Position numbers and translations under genes: made by a program. The notes under the pieces were generated by a model. That model was not told where the DNA came from. It ran no database searches and saw only the letters and a list, made by a program, of their open reading frames with translations. From the IMG/VR virus record IMGVR_UViG_3300034117_001391, positions 1 through 32,805 of that record: 32,805 bases of DNA; one strand, 5' to 3'. Source of the DNA: a virus. This document shows positions 8,354 through 15,725 of this stretch, piece after piece (position 1 is the stretch's first letter; each line of letters begins with the position of its first letter).

Positions 8354-8684
8354 TGCGCTTCCTTAGGTGAACAACAGTCCCTGAGTCAAATCCTGTAAAC
8401 GGACTTAACCAATCCTGGCTCTGTCCGTCCTGAACCCAATTAGTATTTCTGATTACAAAAAGATCTCCAACTTGCACGGCGGTTCCATTTGGAAGATAAA
8501 CAGTAATCTTGCTATCAATCGGATCCCTAGCCGCGTCTACAGGCTCCCCAGTGGCCCCAAAACCAACCAGGGCGTCCTTTATTGTAATAGTTGTGGTGGA
8601 ATAGGTTGGGTTGCCGTAATCGTCTGTAGACGTCACTGAACGCCTTCTGATAATGATTGTTTCGCCGCCACGAATGAAGCTCAT
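8346..8684 (-). CDS. Head-tail stopper-like protein
   Basis: About 112 residues if translation starts at the ATG at 8684 (MSFIRGGETIIIRRRS); the open frame extends upstream to a TTG at 8705, which seems less likely because the ATG follows the upstream stop by two bases and has a GGAGACAGG site upstream. The beta-rich sequence (TITIKDALVGFG, KITVYLPNGTAVQVGD, FVIRNTNW) fits the small head-tail closure proteins that act between the adaptor and the tail terminator. The gene order adaptor-stopper-small protein-terminator matches other actinophages. Confidence 0.65.
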   Translation of the reverse strand: MSFIRGGETIIIRRRSVTSTDDYGNPTYSTTTITIKDALVGFGATGEPVDAARDPIDSKITVYLPNGTAVQVGDLFVIRNTNWVQDGQSQDWLSPFTGFDSGTVVHLRKRIG

Positions 8685-8686
8685 GC

Positions 8687-9127
8687 TTAGTTGACCTGTC
8701 TCCAAATTGGCTCAGTTGTTTCAGGGTTTGGAAAAGGCCAGTAATCCGGAGATCTCATTGCTGGCGCAGAATTGAATGAATAAGCTTTGCCAGATTTGTT
8801 TGGTGCGAGTAGAGATTTTTCATCGGCAGAAAGCCAAATGTCAACGTTATCTCCAAAGTTGCGAGCCTGCCCAAACGGACCAGTTGTCTGTTGTACGTAA
8901 TTTAGGGATTCAGGGTTTCGTAAAAGTCTTGTGACCATACGGCAAACAACTAGGATCACCGTATTGATGGGCAATTCGTCGTCATCGATCCGGACTTGAA
9001 TTCCTGGATACTCAGACAAAATTACTGATTCGGCATCGTCAATTAGGGCCTGAATGAGATCCGTGTCAGTTGGAACTCCTGCACCAACCCATCGGTCTTG
9101 TACGTCTTGCGGCGTTGTCCAGCTCAT
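8687..9127 (-). CDS. Head-tail adaptor (connector) protein
   Basis: A 146-residue protein immediately after the capsid gene. The N-terminal half (PQDVQDRWVG, DTDLIQALIDDAESVILSEY, INTVILVVCRMVTRLLRNPE) matches the helical Gp19/Gp15-type connector family of actinophages, which docks on the portal and seals packaged DNA. The C-terminal part (GPFGQARNFGDN, LSADEKSLLAP) is also typical. ATG start with an AAAGGCA-type site upstream. Confidence 0.82.
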   Translation of the reverse strand: MSWTTPQDVQDRWVGAGVPTDTDLIQALIDDAESVILSEYPGIQVRIDDDELPINTVILVVCRMVTRLLRNPESLNYVQQTTGPFGQARNFGDNVDIWLSADEKSLLAPNKSGKAYSFNSAPAMRSPDYWPFPNPETTEPIWRQVN

Positions 9128-9154
9128 GAGTGCCTTTCTAAATTTGTTGGGGTG

Positions 9155-9194
9155 GTGTCAGGAGACACCCATGTAAATAGATGTCTCCTGACAC
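9155..9194 (-). terminator. 13-bp perfect inverted repeat after the major capsid gene
   Basis: GTGTCAGGAGACA (9155-9167) and TGTCTCCTGACAC (9182-9194) are perfectly complementary, with a 14-nt loop. The element begins 14 bases after the capsid stop codon in the minus-strand direction. It lacks a U-tract on the minus strand, so it is not a textbook intrinsic terminator. A role in transcript attenuation or mRNA protection after the most abundant structural gene is inferred. Confidence 0.6.
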
Positions 9195-9207
9195 GCGAGT
9201 TTTGCTA

Positions 9208-10056
9208 TTACGCAGTTAGCTTCTTGAAAGCTGCAATGTCGCCAACGCGGAAACCAACTTCGATTTCTGCTAGAACAGCGAACATGTTCTGCTGGAATAG
9301 GTTGATTGTGGTCTCGCCAGAAACCAAGGTCGCCTGATCGGAGATCTTGATCTGTACGTCGCCAACCTGACCCCAGATTGCCTGTGACCAGTCACCAGCA
9401 AAACCAAGTACGTCAGTTGTGGTGTCTAGGTAAGCTGCACGAGACTTGAAAACTGGACGTCCAAGAACAGATCCAATTCCGCCTTCAGTTTGTGCGTTAC
9501 TAATGAATAGCGGGCGAAGAACATCGTCCTTCTCGCCTAGAAGCTTTGCTTCTCCCTGAGGGGAAACAATGATTCCGTTCATGTCGTAACCGGATGCGCC
9601 GATTGCAGATAGAGCAGCAACCATACCGTTGTAGTCAAGAACCTGAGATCCAGCAGATGCTAGAGTGTCAAAGTCTGAACCCGGTGCGGTTCCGTGGAAT
9701 GCAGTTGTGTCGAACTTCTTTGCAAGAGCAGCAGGAAGTCTGTCTGCTAGTGCTGAGTAAAGTGCAGGTAGGTCGCGACGGAACTCGTTTGAGAAAGTCT
9801 CGATTACTGCCAACTTGTAAGGACGAAGAACCTTGTTGCTAACGGTTGGGTTAGAAACTGGCTTCTCGTCAGTCTCGCCAACCCATGAAGCAACTGGCTC
9901 GCCTGTGATGATGCTAACTGCTGCGCCTGAACCTGGAAGTGCAAGACGACGTGCAGCGGTCTGAATGACGGATGCTTCCTGGACCTTTGCCAAGATTTCT
10001 CCGGATACTGCTTCAGGCAGGTAAACGCCTGAGGTGCTTCTATTGATGTCAACCAT
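9208..10056 (-). CDS. Major capsid protein (HK97 fold)
   Basis: A 282-residue protein preceded by a scaffold gene and followed by head-tail connectors. It shows hallmarks of the HK97-like capsid family: N-terminal PEAVSGEILAKVQEASVIQT, then ITGEPVASWVGETDEKPVSN, and a LRPYKLAVIETFSNEFRRD segment forming the E-loop/P-domain boundary. No long N-terminal delta domain is attached, consistent with a separate scaffold protein. I found no protease gene in the head cluster, so maturation may not require prohead cleavage by a phage protease. Confidence 0.92.
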   Translation of the reverse strand: MVDINRSTSGVYLPEAVSGEILAKVQEASVIQTAARRLALPGSGAAVSIITGEPVASWVGETDEKPVSNPTVSNKVLRPYKLAVIETFSNEFRRDLPALYSALADRLPAALAKKFDTTAFHGTAPGSDFDTLASAGSQVLDYNGMVAALSAIGASGYDMNGIIVSPQGEAKLLGEKDDVLRPLFISNAQTEGGIGSVLGRPVFKSRAAYLDTTTDVLGFAGDWSQAIWGQVGDVQIKISDQATLVSGETTINLFQQNMFAVLAEIEVGFRVGDIAAFKKLTA

Positions 10057-10074
10057 GTGGTTGTTCTCTCTTTC

Positions 10075-10548
10075 TTAGAGTATGTTTGCCAAAGCAGCGG
10101 CGAACTGATCCCCAGTAGACTGACCACCCGAAGATGGTTTTCCCTGGTTCAAGTCCGGCTTTGGAGTGTTTGGTTTTGACTGATCCGCAATGAGCGAAAG
10201 CAGTTTGTCAGCCGCGCTTTCCAACTCTTGACGAGTTGTTCCGTGCAGCAGATCGAGCGCGTCTGTTGGAATGCCCTTCTGAGAGGCAACTTCAAACTTC
10301 AGCAATTTAGTCGAAGACTCAGAAGCTTCGGCTTTGAAACGAGCCAATTCGTCGGCCATCTTTTCAACTTCAGATTTTTGACTTGTTTCGAACTCGCGCC
10401 ATTGATTAGCAGCTTCGTGATCTGCTTTAGCCCGAGTTTCCCATTTGCGAGCTTCAGCCTTCCAATCAATTTCTGGTGAACCCTGCGGTTCTGAAACTGA
10501 TTCGTTGGTTGTTGCTTCTTCAACTGGTGTAGTGATTTCTTCACTCAT
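10075..10548 (-). CDS. Capsid scaffolding protein
   Basis: A 157-residue, highly charged, mostly helical protein between the MuF-like gene and the capsid gene. The central region (about residues 28-105: KAEARKWETRAKADHEAAN, then EKMADELARFKAEA) is a predicted coiled coil, and the C-terminus is polar and Gly/Pro/Gln-rich (PDLNQGKPSSGG) before a short hydrophobic end. This is the layout of the DUF4355-like scaffold proteins. It should assemble with the capsid protein and leave the procapsid. Confidence 0.83.
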   Translation of the reverse strand: MSEEITTPVEEATTNESVSEPQGSPEIDWKAEARKWETRAKADHEAANQWREFETSQKSEVEKMADELARFKAEASESSTKLLKFEVASQKGIPTDALDLLHGTTRQELESAADKLLSLIADQSKPNTPKPDLNQGKPSSGGQSTGDQFAAALANIL

Positions 10549-10610
10549 TGCGTTTTGCTCCTATGCAGGATAATCAGCCATGCGGCTGCGTCCGACGATG
10601 TGCCGGAAGT

Positions 10611-11369
10611 CTAATTCCAACCTGTAATTTGGCGAACCAACCTCAGGTGGTTTTTTGTAGTCAGTGTCAATTCTGGAAATTTTTTTGCAGCAACGTTTCT
10701 TTTGAAACTTAGATAGCCCACTTCTTCACGCCTTGCTTGTAACTCTTTGTTTGCTAATGCGTAAGCAGATCTTACTTGAGAAAAAATAGGAAGCTCCGTC
10801 GGGCTTTCTCCTTCAAAAATTGGTCTTGAAGTGCACCTGCAAAAATCATGATACTTTGAAAATGAATTTGTTTTTCTTACTTCAGCCACTGCAGCCATTG
10901 TCAGGCAAAATGCGCAAGCATCAGAACTTGGAATTCTTTCGTATTTTTTTCCGCCTGGGTCAGAAACAATGTTAAGAGATAAATTTTCCCGGTCTGCTCC
11001 AGCGACTAAGCGCTGGACATTCCCGGCTAACAAGGAAACGACTGTTTCAAATGGTCTATCGTTATAGGTATTTGCTATTGCAAAACCTATTGCTGCATTA
11101 GCCGGTGTTACCGTGTCGTAATCAAAAATTTGTGCTGAGTAATCAGTCGAAAGGTTTGCTAAAGCCCGGCTTTCATTGTAATAGTTTGCCGATACAACCT
11201 GGGCGGCTGTAGAAAACTCTGAAGCTATAGCTGGGATTGTTTCTCGTAAAGCTCCAGCAACATCGTTTACAGGCTCATCTTTTACTAATGTCAAAACGCC
11301 AACAACCTCGGCCATTGCTAAAGTAGCTATGTTGTTTATTGCGTCCCGGTGATCACTAAGAAGTGACAC
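10611..11369 (-). CDS. MuF-like minor head protein
   Basis: A 252-residue protein after the portal, with a start codon (GTG at 11369) inside the end of the portal gene. The second half contains the Cys/His cluster DACAFC near residue 150 and KYHDFCRCTSRPIFEGE near residue 175, the C-x-x-C ... H-x-x-C-x-C arrangement of MuF-like head proteins (VG15/Mu gpF families). Such proteins bind the portal and are packaged in small numbers, possibly entering the cell with the DNA. There is no extra toxin domain. Confidence 0.82.
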   Translation of the reverse strand: MSLLSDHRDAINNIATLAMAEVVGVLTLVKDEPVNDVAGALRETIPAIASEFSTAAQVVSANYYNESRALANLSTDYSAQIFDYDTVTPANAAIGFAIANTYNDRPFETVVSLLAGNVQRLVAGADRENLSLNIVSDPGGKKYERIPSSDACAFCLTMAAVAEVRKTNSFSKYHDFCRCTSRPIFEGESPTELPIFSQVRSAYALANKELQARREEVGYLSFKRNVAAKKFPELTLTTKNHLRLVRQITGWN

Positions 11370-12747
11370 GCCTGCTCGCTAGTTCTGCAACCGTTGGATT
11401 GCTCTGTGAGGCGGCCGTTGCTGCAGCTGCAAGGTTACCAACTAAATTTGTTGCCCTAGCAACTCGCTTCTCGGCCTTTAGAACTTCTTTATCCGAGTCA
11501 GTAAGACCAATGCGGTTGTAAGTAACTTCTGAGTCTCCAAGCAATACACCGGCAGCAATTAGCTTCACGGCTTCGTCCGCGGCTGCAGCTCTTGTAGGAG
11601 TTGAAGCGTCTCGCCAGATTGGGCGAATAGAACTTGCTTCTGCTGGGATTGATCCGTCGCGAACCAATAGCGCTAGTCTAGCAACTTCCGCCCAAGTGCG
11701 ACCAAATTGCTTCTGGCGTCTTTCAGCGCGCTTTACAAGTCTTGCTTCCATTTGGCGAATTGCATCGGCACTTGATGGGTTGTCTGTTTGGAAACCGAGG
11801 TAAGAAGAAGGTATTGCTGTTTCGGCGGCAAGCAACTGAGCATAAGCCCTGATCTGCTCAAAGTATGGTGAAGTAGAGTTTGCGGCAAACTGTCCGACCT
11901 GAGGAACTTGACCATCTTCATTTGTTGGAACTCCAAGGTAACGACCTTGATAAACAGTCCAAGGGTTCAAAGGATTTCCGTCAGCATCGGTAAAAATGTC
12001 TTCAGGTGCTCCAAGAATGTAACGCTGCGGAGCTGAATAAAACTCTCTTGCAACTTCAGCACCAAGCAATGTTCTCATTGCGCTATCTGTATAGCTTCTA
12101 ACTGCAGGGGTAATTTCTGATCGGCCATAAGGATCCGAGCTGCGTGGGTTATTAGGTAATGAAGCAACTAATACTCGACCAAGCCTGTGCTCGTCACGGT
12201 CAACGTCAAACCACATTCCGTTTGCATACTCAAGGCTAATGTTCACATCTGGCAGATACAAGGTTCCAAAATTTGGCACGCCATTTTCAGATCTGTGAAC
12301 TAAAAGAGCTGCGGACAAGCGTCTTGTTCTCATGTCGTAATGAGCAGTCATGGTTGTTGGCGACTCAATTGTAATTAGCGGGTCAGGCTCGCCTTCGCGG
12401 CCTTTACCAACAACAATAAAACCGGTTCCAAAAGTAAGTGCATCACGATGACCAAGGGTTGACTCAAGATCAAGTTCGTTTGCACGGAAAATTTCATTCA
12501 AACCAAAAGCATCGCCACCAATGTACCCTTCAAGGTCTAGGCGCTCTTCAAGTACGTCAACAGCGGTTCCGGCCCAACCAACAACGGATTGAACAGCTGT
12601 TAGTTGTGGTGGGATTGAAATGCGAAGATCTTTTAGTCGGTTTTTACCTTCGTAATAGCGACCCAGTTCTGCATTCTTTGCATCGTGGCTTTGCAGTTTC
12701 CTGAACAAGTGGTCAACTATGCCAAGTTCATCTGGAGTTAGGCTCAT
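11356..12747 (-). CDS. Portal protein (SPP1 Gp6-like)
   Basis: This 463-residue protein follows the large terminase with a 4-base ATGA overlap. It matches the SPP1 Gp6-like portal family: N-terminal LGRYYEGKNRLKDLRISIP, then VVGWAGTAVDVLEERLDLEG, a central LVASLPNNPRSSDPYGRSEI, and a long C-terminal helix with SSADAIRQMEARLVKRAER. Twelve copies should form the DNA channel at one capsid vertex and dock the terminase and later the adaptor protein. The C-terminus is rich in Ala, as in related actinophages. Confidence 0.92.
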   Translation of the reverse strand: MSLTPDELGIVDHLFRKLQSHDAKNAELGRYYEGKNRLKDLRISIPPQLTAVQSVVGWAGTAVDVLEERLDLEGYIGGDAFGLNEIFRANELDLESTLGHRDALTFGTGFIVVGKGREGEPDPLITIESPTTMTAHYDMRTRRLSAALLVHRSENGVPNFGTLYLPDVNISLEYANGMWFDVDRDEHRLGRVLVASLPNNPRSSDPYGRSEITPAVRSYTDSAMRTLLGAEVAREFYSAPQRYILGAPEDIFTDADGNPLNPWTVYQGRYLGVPTNEDGQVPQVGQFAANSTSPYFEQIRAYAQLLAAETAIPSSYLGFQTDNPSSADAIRQMEARLVKRAERRQKQFGRTWAEVARLALLVRDGSIPAEASSIRPIWRDASTPTRAAAADEAVKLIAAGVLLGDSEVTYNRIGLTDSDKEVLKAEKRVARATNLVGNLAAAATAASQSNPTVAELASRRVTS

Positions 12748-14294
12748 AAAATGATAGCCTTTCGAGTAGTAGATGTCTTGCGGTCTTTGATTACTGATCT
12801 TGCCCCATTAGCAAGAACTGAACATGCCAAGAGGTCAACTTTTCGTGGTGAACCACGCTTCTCCTTACGGAAAGAGCCTGACTCTGTAGCAACCGCATTC
12901 AGAACGTGTCTCTGAAGTCTTGGATCGCCGTCATGACCGATCTCTTTGGCTACAAGATCGGCTAAAAACTGTTGCGCCATTGGTGCTATTCTGTGGTTGG
13001 TTGGTGGAATACGCTCAACTTTTCTGCGCCAGCGTTTTGACCATTCAAGAACATCAGGCTCGTAAAAGCTTGGATCGCACCAAAACAATTGTACGTCGTA
13101 TTCAGCAAACATCCGCTCAATAGAAGCGTTGACGTCTGCGCGGTCGACCGTCCATTCAGGATCTTGCGGATCAGGTTCCCAAACGTTCAAAACTTTTAGT
13201 GTTCCTGTTTCAACATCAATAGCAACAAGCCCTGTTGCGTCACCTGATACAGAACCGTCAAAACCAGCACAAATTTTTGCGCCTGGTTTGATTGTGGTTT
13301 CTCTTAGTGCCTCGGACCAGTGATGCGGACTAATAAAGTCTTCACCGGCTAATCTAACCCACTGGTTGAGTCTATAACGCTGGAAGCCTGCGAAGCCTGC
13401 AGATCCTGCCGAAGCAATGGCAGCTTCAAAGTCTCCCTGGTCAAGTAGTCCTTCAGCCAGGTTTGGGTTTGCGATGGTCCAGCTTGCCGGGTTTGTCGGA
13501 TCGGCGTCTTGGCCAGCTTCCCACCACCAAAACCCGAACTGCGGATCGTCAATTTCTCCAGCGGCAACTCTTTTTCCGTGCTCATACAAACGTCCAAGCA
13601 AAGTGTCAGTGTTTCCACCCGCGGTCGTGATACCGACAACAAGCGATTCGGGTCTATCGGCCGATCCTTGAGTAAGCGCTTCCCAAAGCTCATCGCCACG
13701 GGTATTGCTAATCGAAGAAGGCCAAGCATGCAATTCATCAGCAACAACAAGCGACGGTGCAAGACCGTGGGCTCGCATTGCATCAGCTGACAAGGCTCTA
13801 TAAACGCTTCCTTTACTCGGAAGCTCTAGTGCGTCTCTATAAACTTTTACAATTCGAGAAAGTGCGGGATTATCAAGAACCTGTTGGCGCGCTTCACCAA
13901 AAACAATTTTGGCTTGTTGACGATCGGAAGCGGCCGAATAAATCTGACCACCTTGCGGTCCGTGAACTAGGTGCTCAAGAGCTAACGCCGTTCCTAATAA
14001 ACTTTTTCCGTTTTTCCTTGGAAGTCCGATTACAGCCCTGCGATAGCGAAGTAAATTTGTTTCTGGATCAAGTTCTAAAAGCCTGTCCATAAGCCAGTTT
14101 TGCCAGCTTGTAAATTCTAAAGGTTCGCCGGCCTTGAAGCCGCGAGAAGCTTTCAAAAGTGTTGCTGCGAAGTCTGAAACGTCCGGCCCCCTGGTGTGGT
14201 CGGATAGGGTTGGAACTGACCAAGCAGGAGCCCAAGCGTCAGCCGCGGTTGCCAGCACGCTCTTGTCGGCGCTTTTGTAAGTCATCGAGTTCAT
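12744..14294 (-). CDS. terL: Terminase large subunit
   Basis: The ATPase/nuclease that cuts and pumps DNA. Counting from the longest open frame (TTG at 14315), the Walker A segment is GLPRKNGKSL at about 97-106, Walker B is LVVADELHAW at about 189-198, and the coupling motif ITTAGG lies at about 229-234. The nuclease domain begins at CAGFDGSVSGDATG (Asp353) with a later FWCDPSFYEPD. The start is unsure; ATG at 14294 is preferred because CAGGG lies 7 bases upstream. The gene overlaps the small terminase by about 56 bases. Confidence 0.93.
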   Translation of the reverse strand: MNSMTYKSADKSVLATAADAWAPAWSVPTLSDHTRGPDVSDFAATLLKASRGFKAGEPLEFTSWQNWLMDRLLELDPETNLLRYRRAVIGLPRKNGKSLLGTALALEHLVHGPQGGQIYSAASDRQQAKIVFGEARQQVLDNPALSRIVKVYRDALELPSKGSVYRALSADAMRAHGLAPSLVVADELHAWPSSISNTRGDELWEALTQGSADRPESLVVGITTAGGNTDTLLGRLYEHGKRVAAGEIDDPQFGFWWWEAGQDADPTNPASWTIANPNLAEGLLDQGDFEAAIASAGSAGFAGFQRYRLNQWVRLAGEDFISPHHWSEALRETTIKPGAKICAGFDGSVSGDATGLVAIDVETGTLKVLNVWEPDPQDPEWTVDRADVNASIERMFAEYDVQLFWCDPSFYEPDVLEWSKRWRRKVERIPPTNHRIAPMAQQFLADLVAKEIGHDGDPRLQRHVLNAVATESGSFRKEKRGSPRKVDLLACSVLANGARSVIKDRKTSTTRKAIIL

Positions 14295-14754
14295 CACGAA
14301 CCCTGACTTCTGCAAGGCCTAATCTTGCCCTGTCCGCCGGTGAAAAACCTAACGAAGAAAGCCAGGCTGTCATTTGAGCTCGCAGCTCTTTCATCTGGCT
14401 TATGTATGGGTGAGTAACAATTGACCCATTGCTGGTAATGTACGTTCTTTCAGCAAGTCCGGTCGCGAACGCGTTTCGGATCTCGGAGTATTCATCGAAA
14501 GCTTCACACAACAAAGTAACGGTTGTTCGGTCTGCAGCTGGAGCAAGCCACTGACGACCAGCTTCCCAGGTGTGATTCCAAAGCTCGAGTCCAGGATCAA
14601 GTAATGACAACGGAGCTTCTGGGATCGAACTAATTCCGTCAATCCCGCTTCCAGGTCCTGGTGCGGGTGGAAGTGTTTTGTGACCTGGGTTTCCCAAGGC
14701 TCTTTGCATTTCTGCGGGTTTGGCAGGTCTTCCTGTCGGTCTTCCGGTGGCCAT
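14239..14754 (-). CDS. Terminase small subunit (P27 family)
   Basis: A 171-residue protein with a Pro-rich basic N-terminus (TGRPTGRPAKPAEMQRALGN) and a C-terminal part that matches the P27-type small terminases: RTYITSNGSIVTHPYISQM followed by LGFSPADRARLGL. It recognises phage DNA for packaging and loads the large subunit, whose gene overlaps its end. The ATG has a weak upstream site in a 143-bp gap. The HNH gene on the other side of that gap fits a cos-type packaging arrangement. Confidence 0.88.
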   Translation of the reverse strand: MATGRPTGRPAKPAEMQRALGNPGHKTLPPAPGPGSGIDGISSIPEAPLSLLDPGLELWNHTWEAGRQWLAPAADRTTVTLLCEAFDEYSEIRNAFATGLAERTYITSNGSIVTHPYISQMKELRAQMTAWLSSLGFSPADRARLGLAEVRVRDELDDLQKRRQERAGNRG

Positions 14755-14897
14755 GCGGCTCCTTGTCTTGTGTCCATGCGGACTTCTTAGTTTTAGGTCT
14801 TATTTGAACCGCCCCCTTTGCTTTCAAGGTTGCATTCATACGCTAACCGCCTCGTGACCGATCCTATAGGGGGAGGGGGCATACCGCCTGGGGTAGA
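14755..14897. other. Noncoding gap between HNH and small terminase genes, candidate cos/pac
   Basis: This 143-bp gap has no convincing gene. It contains a strikingly G/C-run-rich stretch at about 14866-14895 (including GGGGGAGGGGG on the plus strand followed by ATACCGCC). In phages with an HNH gene next to the terminase, the cohesive-end site is often close by, so this is the best candidate cos region. No overhang can be deduced from the sequence. Confidence 0.35.
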
Positions 14898-15245
14898 TTA
14901 GAACCGTCGTTTGATTCTCATAGACTTCTTGGCTTCGTTGCCTTCTTGACTACTCTTTGCCCTATGGCAATGAGGTTCGACGTGATCGTGGATAGCTTTC
15001 AGGTTCGTCAAGCTGTGGTCGTCGCCAGCGATTACGTGGTCGACTGCATCAGCTCCTGGTTGGTTGCAAACGTAACAGATTCCTTTGTCTCGCTTCAACA
15101 CAACAAGCCTTCGAGTGTTCCAGTCCCTGGGTAGCCTGGCCTTACGTGTCGAATTCTGCCATGGCCGCTGGTGGTTAGAACATCTACCCATTTTCAATAC
15201 ATACTCCCGGCACCCTGTTTCTAAACACGGTGTTGGTGCAAGCAT
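14898..15245 (-). CDS. HNH endonuclease, terminase-associated
   Basis: A 115-residue protein with two N-terminal Cys/His clusters (PCLETGCREYVLKMGRCSNH) and an HNH core: GICYVCNQPGADAVDHVIAG (C-x-x-C and D-H), the LTNLKAIHDHVEPHCHRAKS region supplying the Asn and final His residues, and a basic tail (KKSMRIKRRF). HNH proteins beside terminase genes are known in many cos phages to work with the terminase in end generation. Its ATG overlaps the stop of the FmdB-like gene (TAATG). A homing endonuclease is less likely given its position. Confidence 0.85.
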   Translation of the reverse strand: MLAPTPCLETGCREYVLKMGRCSNHQRPWQNSTRKARLPRDWNTRRLVVLKRDKGICYVCNQPGADAVDHVIAGDDHSLTNLKAIHDHVEPHCHRAKSSQEGNEAKKSMRIKRRF

Positions 15246-15424
15246 TAGGTAAGCTTATCTGTTGAAACCCAACCGTGACCCTTGAAGATCACTGCTGCGG
15301 TCTTGTACTGGCGTATTAGGTTCTTAGAACAATCAGGGCAATTCGTTCTTGCCTGTGGTTCTTTTATAGATCTGACTTCCAGGTATTCATGACCTGCTTC
15401 ACATCGATACTCGTACGTGGGCAA
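15245..15424 (-). CDS. FmdB-like zinc-ribbon protein with TTG start
   Basis: A 59-residue protein read directly from the DNA. It starts at TTG (15424-15422) and reads MPTYEYRCEAGHEYLEV.., the characteristic beginning of FmdB-family small zinc-ribbon proteins. Then come NCPDCSKN and AAVIFKGHGWVSTD, which also match the family (VFKGxGW/FYxTD). One Cys of the usual first CxxC pair is missing: CEAGH replaces CxxCGH, leaving one Cys and a His there, so zinc binding may be altered. A purine-rich AAAGAAAAGAAAAG precedes the start. The family's role is poorly known; regulation is suspected. Its stop overlaps the HNH start. Confidence 0.82.
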   Translation of the reverse strand: MPTYEYRCEAGHEYLEVRSIKEPQARTNCPDCSKNLIRQYKTAAVIFKGHGWVSTDKLT

Positions 15425-15520
15425 AAGTCTTTTCTTTTCTTTATTCGGCTAGACAGCTATACTGGTTTGCGGTATTTGCGTGGCCTTAGACACTAAGCTT
15501 GCAATACCAATACAGCTGAG
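15425..15520 (-). other. Noncoding stretch with a long imperfect hairpin after the tmRNA-like element
   Basis: On the minus strand 15518-15507 (CAGCTGTATTGG) pairs over 12 positions, two of them G-U, with 15465-15454 (CCAGTATAGCTG). Inside the loop a second hairpin forms (CTTAG-tgt-CTAAG). The outer stem begins two bases after A73 of the tRNA-like element, so it may help 3' end processing or be part of the same RNA. No U-tract follows, so it is not a typical terminator. The A-rich leader of the FmdB-like gene follows it. Confidence 0.55.
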
Positions 15521-15598
15521 TGGACCTGTAGGGAATTGAACCCTAGTGCGTTGTATTCGCATTGTGCGCTTTGTACAACGTCGAAACCATTCAAGCCC
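15521..15598 (-). ncRNA. tmRNA-like tRNA-like domain without a tag-coding region
   Basis: Read on the minus strand, GGGCTTG (15598-15592) pairs with CAGGTCC (15528-15522) in a 7-bp acceptor stem that includes G3:U70, followed by A73 (15521). The D-arm region reads AATGGTTTCGA and continues into CG, almost identical to the conserved GGUUUCGAC motif of tmRNA. A perfect 7-bp stem (CGTTGTA/TACAACG, 15580-15574 and 15555-15549) replaces the anticodon arm, corresponding to tmRNA helix P2, and is joined by 3 nt (CAC) to a T arm with stem TAGGG/CCCTA and loop TTCAATT. CCA is not encoded. In a normal tmRNA P2 leads to pseudoknots and a tag frame; here it closes on 18 nt. Alanine charging is predicted from G3:U70; function unknown. 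Confidence 0.78.
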
Positions 15599-15725
15599 TT
15601 TGAAGTTCCCACCGCCGCCCCTCAACACTCAACCTGAGGCAGTCTTTGACTGTGGTTTTGTGGAGCCTTCATAAATAGTAGAGGTGTTTTGATAGGTGAA
15701 AGTTAGCCCAAAAGCTAAAAATTCT
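15599..15725 (-). other. Noncoding leader between early and late modules
   Basis: No gene of convincing length is found here. It contains small palindromes on the minus strand: TTAGC-TTTTGG-GCTAA just after the upstream gene's stop, CAGTC-aaa-GACTG (within 15640-15653), and CCTCA...TGAGG. It precedes the tmRNA-like element and the whole late operon, so the late promoter probably lies here. No confident -35/-10 pair could be chosen; TACTAT near 15671-15676 is a possible -10. Confidence 0.4.

Noticed and set aside
10299-10544. Alternative 81-residue minus-strand frame inside the scaffold gene
   Set aside because: Complete overlap with the coiled-coil scaffold, which fits the gene order; no independent support.
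14639-14839. A 66-residue basic ORF upstream of and overlapping the small terminase
   Set aside because: It overlaps the well-supported P27-type gene in another frame for over 100 bases and has low-complexity basic content; likely a shadow.
15521-15598. An ordinary tRNA on the minus strand
   Set aside because: The T arm and acceptor stem fit, but there is no D stem or 7-nt anticodon loop; the central stem closes an 18-nt loop, and the D-region matches the tmRNA motif instead.
15521-15598. A prophage attachment site within a host ssrA gene
   Set aside because: Both the 5' and 3' halves of the tRNA-like domain are present in compact form, and no integrase gene exists in the genome.
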